From assembly GCA_949987565.1 (NCBI GenBank), contig OX465107.1, positions 4,977,659 through 5,041,658 on the forward strand: 64,000 nucleotides of DNA, written 5' to 3'. Made by a program: the position numbers and the translations under genes. Below, one piece after another: positions 43,588 through 56,800 of the stretch. Position 1 is the stretch's first letter; every line of letters starts with the position of its first letter. The notes below the pieces were generated by a model. That model was not told the origin of the DNA. It made no database searches and saw only the letters and a program-made list of their open reading frames with translations. Source of the DNA: Luidia sarsii. Taxonomy: Eukaryota; Echinodermata; Asteroidea; Paxillosida; Luidiidae.

Positions 43588-46026
43588 ATGGCGTCGTATT
43601 CGAAAGAAGACTTCGTGACCGGCTCAGATTTAAGTGATTTGAGTGATATATCAGAGGACGACCTTGATATAAATGACGTTTTAGGTACATGGGATGAGTC
43701 GGAGGACAACTACAGCATTTACTGTGTCTGTGGTAAACCATCAACCACCGAAATGATCGCTTGTGACGACGATCAATGTATGGTGATTTGGTGGCACTAC
43801 GAGTACGATTGCGCCGGCGTCACCGAGGAGACGATTCCTGATACTTGGCTTTGCCAACGGTGCCGTCCTTCGGGATCTAGAGGCAGTCCAGGTAAAATGA
43901 TTATTTTATCAATATTGGAGTGCTGCAGCAAAAGTTTAATGCAATAATGATATAGAATCACTGAAAAAATTCCCGACAAGTTTGAGGAGTTGGCCCCTAA
44001 CCGGCCCTGTATTTGGGGACACAGGTATTATTATAATTACTTACTCAACTTACAACTTACTACTGAGTACTGTGCTGTTTTAAAATATTTTTGGAAGAAG
44101 AGTGCGAATAGAAATCATTTTTATAAGGTCTCCAGGTTTTGGGCACTTTTTGTGTGACCAGACGAAACCAATAATTGTTGTTTTAATTCTTTCATTTTGT
44201 AAAACGATTGTTGGAAAAATCCTTTGCACGGCTTGCCCATTCTAATTGTTGATTTTCTTCCTCAACACATCATCACATGTATTCAGCTAATTTTTGTATT
44301 TCTTTGTTATTTAGGCAGGAATCTTCCCAGTGATCCATCTGCTTCCAGCCATGATGTACCCAGTCACTGAACCATTGACAGACACATCAGATTCTGCGAT
44401 CAAGCAACCAAAGATTAAGAAGTCGACCACCTCACGCAGGGGAGGAAAGCCAGGTATATTTAAATTTTATTTATGCCATTTTGAAGTACAAATACGAAAA
44501 ACTGTTGCAAACTGCTCACTGATTTAAATAATGTGCAATACATAAATCTCAAAACAAAAGTAAGAGGACCTGTTGTTTCTGTTAGTGTTTTGCACTATTT
44601 TCTTGTGACAGAGGCTGCATTCAGCTAAAATGTTTACAAGATTCTTATTTATTATCTGCCTTTGAGAAAGGCCCTGCTAGGATCAAAACGTAAGGCCCAC
44701 TAAATTTTAAGATTCTTATTTCATACTTAAAGTTAAAACGTTTGTCTGCAAAAAACTGCCCATAGTGTATACTACCTTTGAAAAGAGTTGATACCCCCTG
44801 TGCACAAATCCTATGAGGACATCTGAAAATGAATGTTTGTTTTTCACCACTGTAAAACATTCCTTTCCTTGTCGAGCATTGAATCTTCAATTCGCCTTAG
44901 CGGCTAGTCCCCACTGTGCAAACATACATAATTATGCAAACAAATTAATACAAATAATAGTAAATTTCAGTCATAATTATTTTTTTTCTCTTTTTCTTTT
45001 CTTTTTCTTTTCTGCAGCTGCCAAACGTCCTAAAGCAGTATTCACAGCGGAGGATACACGCCAGAATGCATGCAAATACATGAAGGGTGTTCTAGAGCAA
45101 GCAAGACATCACCCTGTGTTTACAGCGAGCTACCCCATTGCACTCTGCCTGATGAGCTTGGTCAATCGACTTTTAACGGAGATTGACAGACCTGAATTTC
45201 AGGATTTTTGCATCACCACTGTAACTGCCTTGTGGACATTGTCACAGCTGGCGATACCAAAAACCTTAAACCAGAGGCCTATGAAGCAATTTGGGGTTCA
45301 TTTCATCAGTTTCGACTAGACAGTGTTGGAAATTGGAAAGATTGTTTAACAACTCTAAATATGTATGAAGCGGGACAGCACATCCACATTTTATACCAAT
45401 ATTTATTACAATCTGTGGTGGAGCTGTTATTAAAAGAAAGAAATAGATCAGATTTACCACAAGATGATTCTTCGCTCTCGTCAGAGCCAAAACCCATAAC
45501 CATGCGTTATGTTGCTGGATACATCCCCTATGCCCTTAACAAAAGCTTAAAAACCAAGCAAATACATGTGCCCAAACTTTCTGTAAGTTCCTGAAATCTT
45601 GGCAAGTGTGTTGCTCAAACACAGCCAAAACATTCCTTGAGTATACTAATCAATGGATTGATGTTCAGAATAGGGGTGGACTATTTCATGAATCCGATGG
45701 AGTTTACTTACTTTTTCGAAGTATGGAGTTCGAAACAAGACGTGTTTTGACTGTTGACAATTTGGATGCATTCCCCTGAAGTTGATATACAGACTTGAAT
45801 TGCCCAAAAAATTAAAGCACACCACAGAGTTCAAAACTACTGGTGTACTTTGACCCAAGGGAAAATAGGTGGTGATGTATCTGGCAAATTGCTTGACATG
45901 GTAATAATGATGTGGATAAAAATACGGACTAGGTGCTACTTACCACAGCTTCCAGATTCAACCAATTTGTGGCATAATCCAGCCTTAGTATCTCGGAACG
46001 ACCCTCAAATCCAACGTCCAGAGTAA
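43588..46026 (+). pseudogene. PHD-finger gene with YVAGY-type downstream region, frameshifted
   Basis: Exon 1 (43588-43891) starts ATGGCG and encodes an acidic N-terminus and a C4HC3 PHD finger: YCVCGKPS, CDDDQC, HYEYDC, WLCQRC. Exon 2 (about 44317-44453) and exon 3 (from 45018) join in phase with canonical sites. The coding sequence is broken, though. Exon 2 reads SDPSASSHDVP in one frame and TEPLTDTSDSAI in another. Exon 3 changes frame near 45215, 45550 and 45775-45840, with homologous-looking sequence continuing to 46026 (for example MRYVAGYIPYALN, then LTQGKIGGDVSGKLLDMV). The three neighbouring genes show no frame errors, so poor sequence quality is an unlikely cause. PHD fingers plus a YVAGY-type motif occur in transposon-derived proteins, so domestication or transposon origin is possible. 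The function is unknown. Confidence 0.65.
44655..44712 (+). repeat. Hammerhead-like repeat, single half-copy
   Basis: CTGCCTTTGAGAAAGGCCCT, then GATCAAAACGTAAGGCCC. The GAAAC and GTC positions have drifted to AAAAC and GTA, so this is a decayed copy. It lies in the intron before exon 3 of the PHD pseudogene. Confidence 0.7.
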
Positions 46027-46502
46027 GGAGATTCATCATCCACGTTCTGTGGGTGTATGGCTCGCAGTTCTCAACGTCCTTTAAGCCGTTTCTGTTGGTT
46101 ATTTTCGTTGATGATGTCTACTACTACTACTAGTACTACCGAGTATACTTTACAGACATTATTCAATGATGTTTACAAAATGGCAGACAATGTTGTGATC
46201 TTGCCCTTTGTCATGTTTATCCATACGCGTCATAAAAAAAGGTCTTTTCGAAAAACACGATTTCACCCTATTTGATTATGTTTATTGCACCTTACTTCTT
46301 AAGAATCAAAAGAAATAACACCGTATTATAATATTCCTCTGAGAATTCTCGAAATACTCCCCCGATATTAGATATCTAATATCTGTCGCAATATGCGGAT
46401 GAATAACAGTAGACTTTATAAATAAATATGATGTAATGCATTTCGTGGGCAAGTTAAAACAGTGCCTCGAACAACCGCTTGGTGGCGCTACATTTCAAAA
46501 CC

Positions 46503-46978
46503 ATAGGGGTGCAGAACACTAAATAGAGCTCCCATTGAACACTGTACAAAAACACTCACTTTCAAAGCCAATTATCCCATGCCCAAAAGTCTCTCAGTTC
46601 TTGTAGCTATACTTAAAATTGTAGTTTGGATTCTTTTCAATTTTAGCGCCCTTAGCCGATTAGATTTTTTGCTAATTACCCCCAGAAAAAAACACCCCCA
46701 AAATGTCTAGTCGTCCAAGCCGAATTTCTGCAAGGATTTTGAGATGGACCCCTCCACTTCCGCAGCCAAATAGGGCCACATTTAAAGGCAGATATGGTCC
46801 AAATTTCATACCAAATTGAAGAGTGAACCCCCAGGTTGTCTTAAGCTTCACTTGTTCTACAATGTATCAGTTAATTAGCCTCCAAAGACCCCTTAAAAAA
46901 AAAAGTTGTGGGTACACACTTTATGATAATCAGCTCGGCGGAGCCATCTTGGATGGATTTTGTGCGCTGCACCCATAG
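46503..46978. mobile_element. TIR element, ATGGGTGCAGAACAC ends, copy 2
   Basis: Starts ATAGGGGTGCAGAACACTAA and ends CTTGGATGGATTTTGTGCGC-TGCACCCATAG, so the ends are imperfect inverted repeats. Conserved internal blocks are GAACACTGTACA, CCCAGGTTGTCTT and TTAGCCTCCAAAGACCCCTT. Confidence 0.75.
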
Positions 46979-46995
46979 AGCTCTTTTATGGGTAA

Positions 46996-47490
46996 TAATG
47001 GTTGCAGAACACTAAATCGAGTTCCCTTGAACACTGTACATAAACACTCATCTTCAAAGCCCATTATCCCACACCCAAAAGTTTCTCAGTTCTTGCAGTT
47101 GCAGCTATACAGAAAATGTTTGTTTGGACCATTCATCTCTCAGAATTGTTTCAATGTTTGTGCTCTTGGCTGTTTAGATCTCTTGATAGTTACCCCTAGA
47201 AAAAAAAGAAATCATTAATGTCTAGCCATCCAAGCTGAATTTCTGGATTCTGATTTCGGGATGGACACCTCCACTTCTACAGCAAAAAAGGGCCACATTT
47301 AAAGCCAGATGTTCTAAATTACACGCGGAATTTAAGAGTGACCCCCAGGTTGTCTTAAGCTTCTCTTATTCTAAAATATATCAGTTACTTAGCCTCCAAA
47401 GACCCCTTATAAAAAAAAGGTTGTGGATCCAAACTTTATGATAATCAGCTCGGCGGAGCCATCTTGGATGGAATTAGTGTACTGCACCCC
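46996..47490. mobile_element. TIR element, ATGGGTGCAGAACAC ends, copy 3
   Basis: A direct neighbour of copy 2, starting 18 bases after its end and in the same orientation. It has the same internal blocks at moderate divergence. The tandem layout could be a second insertion into the first copy's flank or a tandem duplication followed by divergence. Confidence 0.75.
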
Positions 47491-48599
47491 TGTATTTTAG
47501 AAGAACTATGATCCGGTTTAGAGTACCTACACAATATTACTGCACGTACTCCGTTTTCACACAATCCGGCCCAGTTGACAAAATTAATAAGCAAATAAAT
47601 TTGATTACTCGTCAGTCTACAGGAATTCCCTTTCCCTCTTTTTTGTATTGTCATCCAAACTCTACTTTGTTATTGTCGCGGTTGATGTTTTATTGATGGA
47701 TTTAATCTGATGTGTGCAATGGAAATGTGGTGTAAGTCACAAGTTCTCATGTCTCTTGGCATTATTGATCCTTAGCTCATTCATAAACAATGGTTTTCAA
47801 TGTAGAAAGCTCCTTCTTATTCGATAGTACCAGGACAGACCCTTGCATTCTAGCTCGCAACCTCAGTGCAGACTGCAGACTAAAACAGTTTTGAGGCTTT
47901 GAGTTTTTTTTATAAATAAATTGCTTTCAAAAGAAGTCATCTTTATTTATTTATTAATTTTTATTTATTAATTTTTTTTTATTTTTTTTTTTTTGGGGGG
48001 GGGTTGACCTGAATTGTGTTTGAAATCATTGCAAGAAAATAATCATTTACGGGGCTAACGTTCAAAACCGTGCAAGGCGTTACTTCATTTCATGTTCATT
48101 GGTTAGCCACGTTTTCCAGATTTGTTTGCTCATCGAGTTTTATCTCTAGTTTATAATCCTGTCGTGTTTTATATTTGCATGCTTACGGTGTATAATCAGA
48201 CAAATCAAATGTAAATAAGAATAAAGAGCCAACTCCAGCTGGTGGACCGTTCCACATTATGGCGTACTGTATGTTATATTCGTCTTTGTTTTATGGTTTG
48301 ATCGGAATGAGGAGATTATTTGAACAGGTGTAGCCTACATGTAGGGATTTTAGGCCTATACAGTACTGAAAGCTGTCCCACAAACTGCTGTTCTTCCGGT
48401 TTACTGTGTGGGACAGGCAGCAGGTGGCTCAACCGCCACCAAGACAACATTCCGGGTTCCGCAGCAACAATAACAGGTCCAATAAGATCTGAAGGTTTGC
48501 ATGGTGAGAATAGCAGGGTTAATAACAGGTCCTCCTCAACGAAACCATCTATCTACGTGTACTGCGTTGAGGACCTTACCAAAATAATTATACCTTTAA

Positions 48600-48765
48600 G
48601 TGAATACAACAACAAAAACTGTTGCAAACTGCTCACTGACTAAAATGACCTGCACTACATACAATTTCAACAGTTTGGAGGACCTGACGTTTCGATCCTA
48701 GCAGGACCTTTCAGAAAGGTCCTGCTAGGATCGAAACGTCAGGCCCTCTAACTTTTGAGATCAAA
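48600..48765. repeat. Palindromic hammerhead-like repeat
   Basis: Minus half from about 48615 (GTTGCAAACTGCTCACTGAC, the family tail) to 48712 meets the plus half at GACCTTTCAGAAAGGTCC and continues to about 48760. The plus half keeps GATCGAAACGTCAGGCC. Confidence 0.8.
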
Positions 48766-48989
48766 ATAACTCTAGCTTGTAGAGAACAGGAAATGGTGTG
48801 CGCTGTAGGCATCAGCAGCCTGCAAGGAGGTTCAGCGCTATGGTTTTGTTGCCGGCAAATGGAGAGCATGCACCCAATGCTACAGTTCAATTCTATCAAC
48901 TGTCATAGCTATCATCCACATTATTTTCAGAAATATTTTAGTTTAAGCCTCTGAAAAGGCTGAAAAACAAAACAAAATCCACAATTGAC

Positions 48990-49310
48990 ACTGTCTGGCA
49001 CTACCGGTTAATCCCCCAAAAACTGAATTACAGTATTCCCCCAAATCATGCCATTTTGTGACGCGTTTGACTTGTGTCAACCGGACGACGGTCAGCAGTG
49101 CCATCATGCAGTGTTAAAAAAAATGCACATCACTATTCCTGCGTATACGCGCCGCACATAATTATTCACAATAGAAACACTGTAAGCCTATTTTTTCCCG
49201 GCAAGATTTTTGTGCCAGACAATGTCCATTTTCTACATAATTAATGGTCTATTGTGAATCTACATTTCCCCTACCCTTTTATGGTGGAGGTATTAAGCTA
49301 AAATGACACA
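48990..49310. repeat. Dispersed ~300 bp repeat, copy 3
   Basis: Contains the CCAAATCATGCCATTTTGTG, GCGCCGCACATAATTA, AACACTGTAAG and GGAGGTATTAAGC blocks in the same order as the copies at 3440 and 18830. Non-coding, class unknown. Confidence 0.55.
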
Positions 49311-50865
49311 TCTCAACATCTATCGTCCAAAAGCCTTGCTCACCACACCATACCATATCGTGATTGGTTCATTGTTTTTATCCGATTTGTGCATAGTGAC
49401 ACGGACATAAATAAAATAGGAATACGGATGACAGACAAAGAACCAAATCTTAGTAGGACACTTTAAAAGCCAGTAGATCAAAGAGAATGACAGGGCTAGC
49501 GTTGGGATCAGGTAGACGGAGGTGGAAGATCAAAGGGAAAAATCAAAGAGAGAAGTAGGGGAGTGAACACAAAAGAAGTATAATCGGTAAACATGCAAAC
49601 ATGTTAATCAAATTATTTTCCAATTTTCAAATAACTACATGTACTTTGACTCTATAGTTAAAAGTTCTTTTCTTTCTTTTCTTGTAGACCCTATATACAA
49701 AAATTGTATCTTTTTGTCATCCAATTGGTTTGGAGAGCCCTCGGACAGATACTAGTTTATTTTGGACTATCTTACGGGAGCTAATTGGGTGTTGCTTTTG
49801 TTTTCATTATTTTTTAGTGTTAATTAATCAATTTGTTTTCCCATTATTGTTATTTTGTGTGTGCAGTGCTGTGATGTGTAAAGCGTATTTCCCTAAAAAT
49901 GAAATGAATAAATAAATAAAAATAATGAATAAATTCCACTCCTGGTCATGTACAGTAGTTGAATTGTCCGAAGACGCTTCATCCACATGTTCTCCCATTA
50001 TAGAGACGGACAGCATCGCTACAATGACCAAGTGATTCTATGCCTAGCAAGCCTACACTCATTATCTGTTACCGTATGGGATTATTGAGGAGGTTGAATT
50101 GACACCCAACCTGTGTGTCTAATTTACCAGTTTTGGTATAGTAGACATATGACCGTAGACTCGTTTTTTGAGAGTGTGTTCACTTTCATGAAACATAAAA
50201 ATGAGATTTAATGTAAAAATTGACATTTTACTCCGCACGCATTTACGACTGGAAGTTCACAGGAAAGCGGCTGTGTGCATATTTTTTATACAAATGCACG
50301 CGTTTGGTCTCCATAATGTAAACACGGCCATATTTTTTATAAGACACATTATTTGTTTCCTGAAGAACGGTGGAACCTTATGTCGACATCAACATATTTT
50401 TTGATGACATGTCAACCTAGAAAATAATGTCTCGACAATAGCACTAGTATACATGTGTAATATTGAGCTCGGTATTCCCGGTCGAGTTGAATAATAGAAT
50501 ATAAAAACCTGAGGGGAAAAAAAGCTAATGAATTATTTGCATGAAGGTCATAGCTTAGGTTTTGTGGCAGTACGATTTGATTTTTTTTTAAAGGTCAGAA
50601 TTGTGTAATATCAAGATGAGCCAAGTTGAAAATGCATATTATTATAAAAAAATCTAATAATTATAGTAATACGGGAAATAAGAAACAATTAAATTATTTG
50701 CATGTTTGATAGGTTAGAATGTCTTTCAGTTCAGTGACATACTGCTAACCCAATTTTTAAAGACTTTGTTTTCATCAATGTCATTATACTATTAGCTTTG
50801 TCGTACTTTCATACAGTTACCGACATCAAGCAAACACATAACTAAACAAAGCTGAGACATATGCT

Positions 50866-53800
50866 TTATTTCGTCGACTTAATTCGTGGAACAACGCGAA
50901 CGAAGACGTTATCTGGTTCCAGCATTGTCCTCTTCTTGAACTTCAGTGGTATCTGTATGAAATGAATGGGAGAAATCAAAATTGTGAATTCTGGGAAAAA
51001 AGGGCCTGGTGTTTCGATCTTGGCAAAACCTTCCTCGAAGGCTTTGATACGTGCGATTCACAATAGTACTAGTGCATCCTCCGTCGAGAGTCTAAAACGC
51101 GTTGGCCGATCACAATGAGCGGAATCTGTCGACTCAATGCACGCTGGAAAGCAGCGCCCTATCGCCCGTATAGACCGTGTAACTCTCGTGGTGAAAAGGG
51201 TCACAGTACACTTCCGGGCACCTCCGCGCCGCCTGCTATAGGAGATTAACGCGTGCCCAATTTTGAATGCATTATTACACAATGAAGAAAGCCTCTTTCC
51301 AACTAAAAACCCAGGTTTATGGATTAAGTATATTAAAAATATAAGAATGAGCAAAAAAGAAAAAATACAAAAAATGAGAATACGGCAGAGAAAACAAATA
51401 AATAGAACCCGACCATCATCTTCCGGTTGTAAGTACAGTATTGCGAATACGGCCCGACTGTGGTACGCGACGTGAACATCACTACTTGTATCGCGCCGAA
51501 GTTGGTGTGGTTCGCATTCGGGCCAGAAAAGCGCCTTGTACTGTACTATACATGTGGATACATGTAAACAAAATACCCGGTAATACAAAATCAAAACACA
51601 AACGTGAAAACGTGCAAAATCACGTACTTTACACATTGTATTTTAATATTTTATTCCTAAAAGACTATTCTAATAGTTGAACTGCTTCAATCGGCGCGAT
51701 ACAAAATATTTTAACAAAAACGTTCGACGCTCCACGCTTTACCTCCTATTCGAGGAGCCCGGAAGTCAGGAATCTCGCGGTAACACGTGCATTCTCGAGG
51801 CCAACTTACACGGTCTATTGCACCGGTAAGAGTTCGTGTCTGGATATGAAACTCAGGCACTATGTGGGTTCAAATAGAAACTTGGGGTCAGTTATATGCC
51901 GTGGGAAAACTACACGCACGGTTACTCTTGCAATCTCAACTTACCGGCGTTTCGGGGCAAGGTTCGAAACGGTACTTCTGCAGCGCACGGCTTAATAAAA
52001 CCTTGGCCATAATTGTGACGAATTTGACGGCGATGCAAATGCGTGGCCCGCCGCCAAAGCTGACCCATCCGTACGCGTTGTTGGCATCCTTCCGCTCCGG
52101 ACTGAACCTTGGAATCATACGGACACAAACAGTGGGTTAATTACCGTGAAAAGCATCGCAGGTCGGCAGACACCTTCCTGACTTCAGATGTTCCTACCGG
52201 TTTAACCTTTACCCCTTTGATCGGCCCTTCTCTGATCCATTCTCGACTGCTAAACTCTCTTTTTGATCTCCTTATAGTTTCTATATAATTATGTATAAAC
52301 AGATTACTTTTTAGTATCGTTACTTCTCTCACCTCCTTCAATGTCGTTGCGGTTCTCGCTGCTCTGCTTAAGGACTGAACGGTCAGGTTTGTATTTTTTC
52401 AGTCATTGCTGCCAGTGTCAGTGAGCATGTACTTAATTTCAATATTTTGGCGTATTCTATATTATTAATCTCCTGTCATTCATCCCATTACTTTTCTCCC
52501 TCCCAATCTGTTCTTCAGTGTCATTATAACTTTGAGAAATAATACCTGCTAGGACTGTAACGCAAATTTAAGGCCTCTAGTTCCATTTACTCCTATATGT
52601 TTGTAGTCAGCCGCTTTTATTTTCAATTGATCTTTCTTAGGATTTGTGATTTCCTGTCAATCAATTATTAGTCCGAAAGCCGTATACGTGTGCAACATTT
52701 TGCAGAGACTTACCTTTCGGGGTCGAAGATTTCTGGGTCAGGCCAGAGTTCTTCGTCATGATGAATGGGATAAAATGGAATATTGACAAGCGTTCCTTGC
52801 CGGATGGTGTACTTGCCGTACGTCACAGTCTCCGAGCACACCCGATCGGTCCTGCGGGACAGATGCAATCGTGCTGCCAGCGTGTTAGTGCATGCACGCA
52901 GACAACAGAATGACATCAACAAAATGCAAACAACGGAACGTGAACAACCAAATTTCCTGTACCAAGTATATAAACTCGTACCAAGATAAACAGATAAACT
53001 ATTCCCGCCAAATTTGAACCCACGTCAACTCGTAACCTCCCTGTATGTAGGCCTATACATTTTAGACGTTTGAAATATGTGACCCGGCACAGCATAATGA
53101 GGAATAATCCAACTTTTGAGATTTTGAGGTTTTTCTAATGATGTGAAAGAGTAAACCATTAGCTTTCAAATGATATAATATCCTCTAATACTTAAAATTT
53201 CCGGGAAAAAAAAAATTGATTTGTTATCGAATTGTGAAGATACTTTAACTTCAGGCGTTGTTTACTCAAAAAGTGTTTTGGTGGGATATTCCTCATGTCA
53301 TTGTGCCGGGTCACATATTTGTGTGGTACGCGGTGTGTAATATACTGCCAATTAAGGTTCAGACATTCTTATATGCAATTTTATTGTATAAGATAATTAA
53401 CCTGACATAAGTTCGTCCTCCTAATGCATTCAATCGCTGTACTCGGCCATTCCCTTTAATGTATGCTATACCCTGGGTGCATTGTCTCCTTGAGAAGGAG
53501 TGTTGCTTTGCGAAGATAACCCAACTGTTCCCAAAGAAACCCGTACAATCGAAAGAGTTCATGCACGAGTCACCACTCTATGTTGTTAATCCACCATACA
53601 AAACGTCAAATCTCATTTCATTCTCCTGACATGGGGACATTTCCTGACAACGCATGTGTCAATGAGATAGAGGGGATGTTTTTGTGGAGGGGGCGGGGAC
53701 ATAGACCATATAGGCCGTTTACGAAATAAAGGCTTAGGCTCGGGCTTGGGCTTCGGTCATATTTATTTTACGCGTTATAATATCACAGGCATCTAAAAAC

Positions 53801-56800
53801 AAGCGTTTGACCACAGTATCTCGGGGAATACCCTGTACTCATCAAGCCAACAAACCGTTTTTTGTGGAGGGGGGGGGGGGCATAGACCATAGACTCAACA
53901 AACCTTCAAATTCTGGAAACAAACCTCAACCTGAATTTTCATGTTCTGTCAGACGGAGACGAAGCCTGAGCCCAAGCCTAAGCCTTCATTTGGTAAACGG
54001 CCATAGACTCACATGATCTCTGGTGGGTACATACGAAACGTCTCCGAGATGACCATATCCAGATAGGACAGACTGGCCACTGTGTCGTAATTGATATCCT
54101 CGGAGTCCGGGACCTCCTTGTCAATCTCATCTATCACCCTGTCTTGTATCTCTGGGTTCAATGCCAGGGCGTACATGGTGCACTGAAGCAATGTAGTCGT
54201 GGCCTCGTTACCACCTGCCAGGAGAGTGACTACCTACGGGCAAGAGAACGGGAGCGGCATAACAGCTCAAGAGTTTGTCTATACACTCCCCCAGTTGTCC
54301 ACTCCAAGCGACACCCGTGAGGGGCCTCGTGAGGGAGCGCGCATCCAGGCTTAGGATCCTGTGCATGCAGCGTCCATTGTTCCCGCCCGTTCAATGATCC
54401 CGCCTTCACTGAGCTCATCTTCACATTAGGATATCCCTCTCTCCACTACATAAGCCCCACTCCTATGAGTTACAAGCGTCGAGTTCTTCCGGTTCTTTTC
54501 AGAACCCCACACACTCTCAAAAGATAAATCGCATGGTGTTCAATACTGCAAACTATATCACTTATACTCAAGAGTTTATTCAAAATTTATATTTCTCTCT
54601 TTTCACCTTAACTTAAGGTATACTCTTTTGCTTTAGCCAAATCGACTCTGGCAATTGCTTACAACTATACACAGTTTATACTTTTTATTGAAAGAGAGGT
54701 AGGCCTGGGTACGGTACGGCCACGGAGCCGCTAGGGGGACAGTCTTTGAAAACAAACTTTGAAAAAATAGTTCATTAATTCAAGAGCAAGAAATTCCTAT
54801 TTGGGAAACGGTGCTGGAGGGTCGATTTCAACAAACCCATCGTAACTTACGATCAATCGCAAGACGAGGAGCGATGCACAGAAACCACACAACCTAACAC
54901 AACTTACGATAAGTTATCCATCGTAAGTTGAGTTGCGATGCATCGTAAGGCTTTGTGAAACCCAGCCCAGGTTTCATTATGATTAAGCCAAACATGTATT
55001 ATTTTCCTTGGGAAGGGCGTCGACCAAAATATCAATGCCACCGGCGTCCGCTCTGTTTTACTATCGAATTGTGGTATTGGGACAAGGAATTCCTGTCCTG
55101 CAAAGTGAACGTGAGGACGTCATATATACCGAGCTGAGAAACTCTTTGTAGGAGAGTTTCTTCGAATCACGGACCCCTGTCTCCTCGAGTTTCTTCATTT
55201 CGCCGGGAAGTTCTGTATTCTTCAAGAAGAGCTCTATCATGGTGACATACTGGCCAGTGGAAAAGAAAAGAGATACAACAAACAAGAGCTTTTAGTTTTA
55301 AAACAAGCGATTGAGAACATCCCATAAACGACTGCCTTAGAACACGGTATGATTTGTCTTCAGTTTCGCCGTCATGACGATGCCCTTTTTGAATTGTAAA
55401 TGCCCGGTAATTATTGCACTTTCCAAATACAATGGATTATTTTTTTTCAAAGTGCCGGCCCTTCTGGACGTGTGACCCCTATAACTTTGGTAGCGCAGGC
55501 CCTGCCTTCAAGTGCAAATGTAGCTGTGCTTGTTGACATGCAGAAACTAATGAACCAGGTCACCGGGCTTATCATGGGATGTGATACGGCATGAAGGAGA
55601 TACTGATATTTTTAGCGTTGAACTTTAGACAACAACGGAACCATGTATGCCAATCATGTGAAGAAGGGAGATACAATTGTCTGGGGATCGTGATTTTCAT
55701 GATTTGCTCCACTGTATTTATAACTCTGCCATTATTCGTCCTCTTCTCATCATGACCAATGCTATTATTGAAGGCAACACTTCAGCTAGACTGCCGCGAA
55801 GTTCCATTGTTCGATATTTCGCCACCAAACTATGCATGGTGCCTGGCCACTATTATATAGAAGTTTCCACGTGTTTGCTTAAAGAACGCTGGTTCCGCAG
55901 GATGGATTTCTAAATACATGTAATACATGGTGTAGTTTGCCGGGCACCAACCGAATCGTGGATAACTACAGTAGTCAACAATGCAAACAAAATCAGGGGG
56001 GGGGGGGTTGGTCGTCAAAAAATGGCCATGCACCATGCATAACTTCCTTGGGTAGTGCATGTAACACCAGTGTGCACGGTCGAATACCGAGCACTGTACT
56101 GTACGTTCACACTTTCTGTATGGTTAACACGATTATGTTTCCAAATGGGCCATCACATACGTTGTGCCATACCTAATGCTGATTGCAGTAAATAAGGAAT
56201 ACGTTGAGGGTTTTTTTTGGTGGGGGATCGGGCCGCATCCTCAAGATAACCAAGTCCTGACTGACCGAGTCCGAGTCCGAGTCCGAGTCCGAGTCCGAGT
56301 CCGAGTCCGGAGTCCGGAGTCCGGAGTCCGGAGTCCGGAGTCCGAGTCCGAGTCCAGGTCCGAGTTCGAGTCCGAGTCCGAGTCCGAGTCCGAGTCCGAG
56401 TCCGAGTCCGAGTCTGAGTCCGAGTCCGAGTCCTAGTTCTAGTCCGAGTCCGAGTCCGAGTCCTAGTCCGAGTCCGAGTCCGAGTCCGAGTCCTAGTCCG
56501 AGTCCGAGTCCGAGTCCGAGTCCAGAATCCGGAGTCCGGAGTCCGGAGTCCGGAGTCCGGAGTCCAGAGTCTGAGTCAAAGTCCGAGCCCTTAAAAATCA
56601 GGACTCGAGCCAGGAATCGGTCCTCCTGCACTACTCGGAACATTACCTGTTTGGCACCCACTCCCATACGTTGGCGAATTTTGTTGAGGTCACCCTCCGC
56701 TGTGGAGTCCTTTATCGTATTCAGGAAGAAGTCAATGGCATCTTTAGAAAATATATTGGCTCCCATCAGCTCAAAGATTGGCCCCAGTGACGGAAACATG

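Larger units (their letters stand above)
46027..50865. other. Intergenic between PHD pseudogene and P450 3' end
   Basis: No supported gene. It holds two adjacent copies of the ATGGGTGCAGAACAC element (46503-46978 and 46996-47490), a T/G-rich simple stretch near 47940-48005, a palindromic hammerhead-like repeat (48600-48765), dispersed repeat copy 3 (48990-49310), and a purine-rich minus-strand retroelement-tail remnant (about 49430-49590). 49620-50860 is AT-rich with nothing I recognise. Confidence 0.6.
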
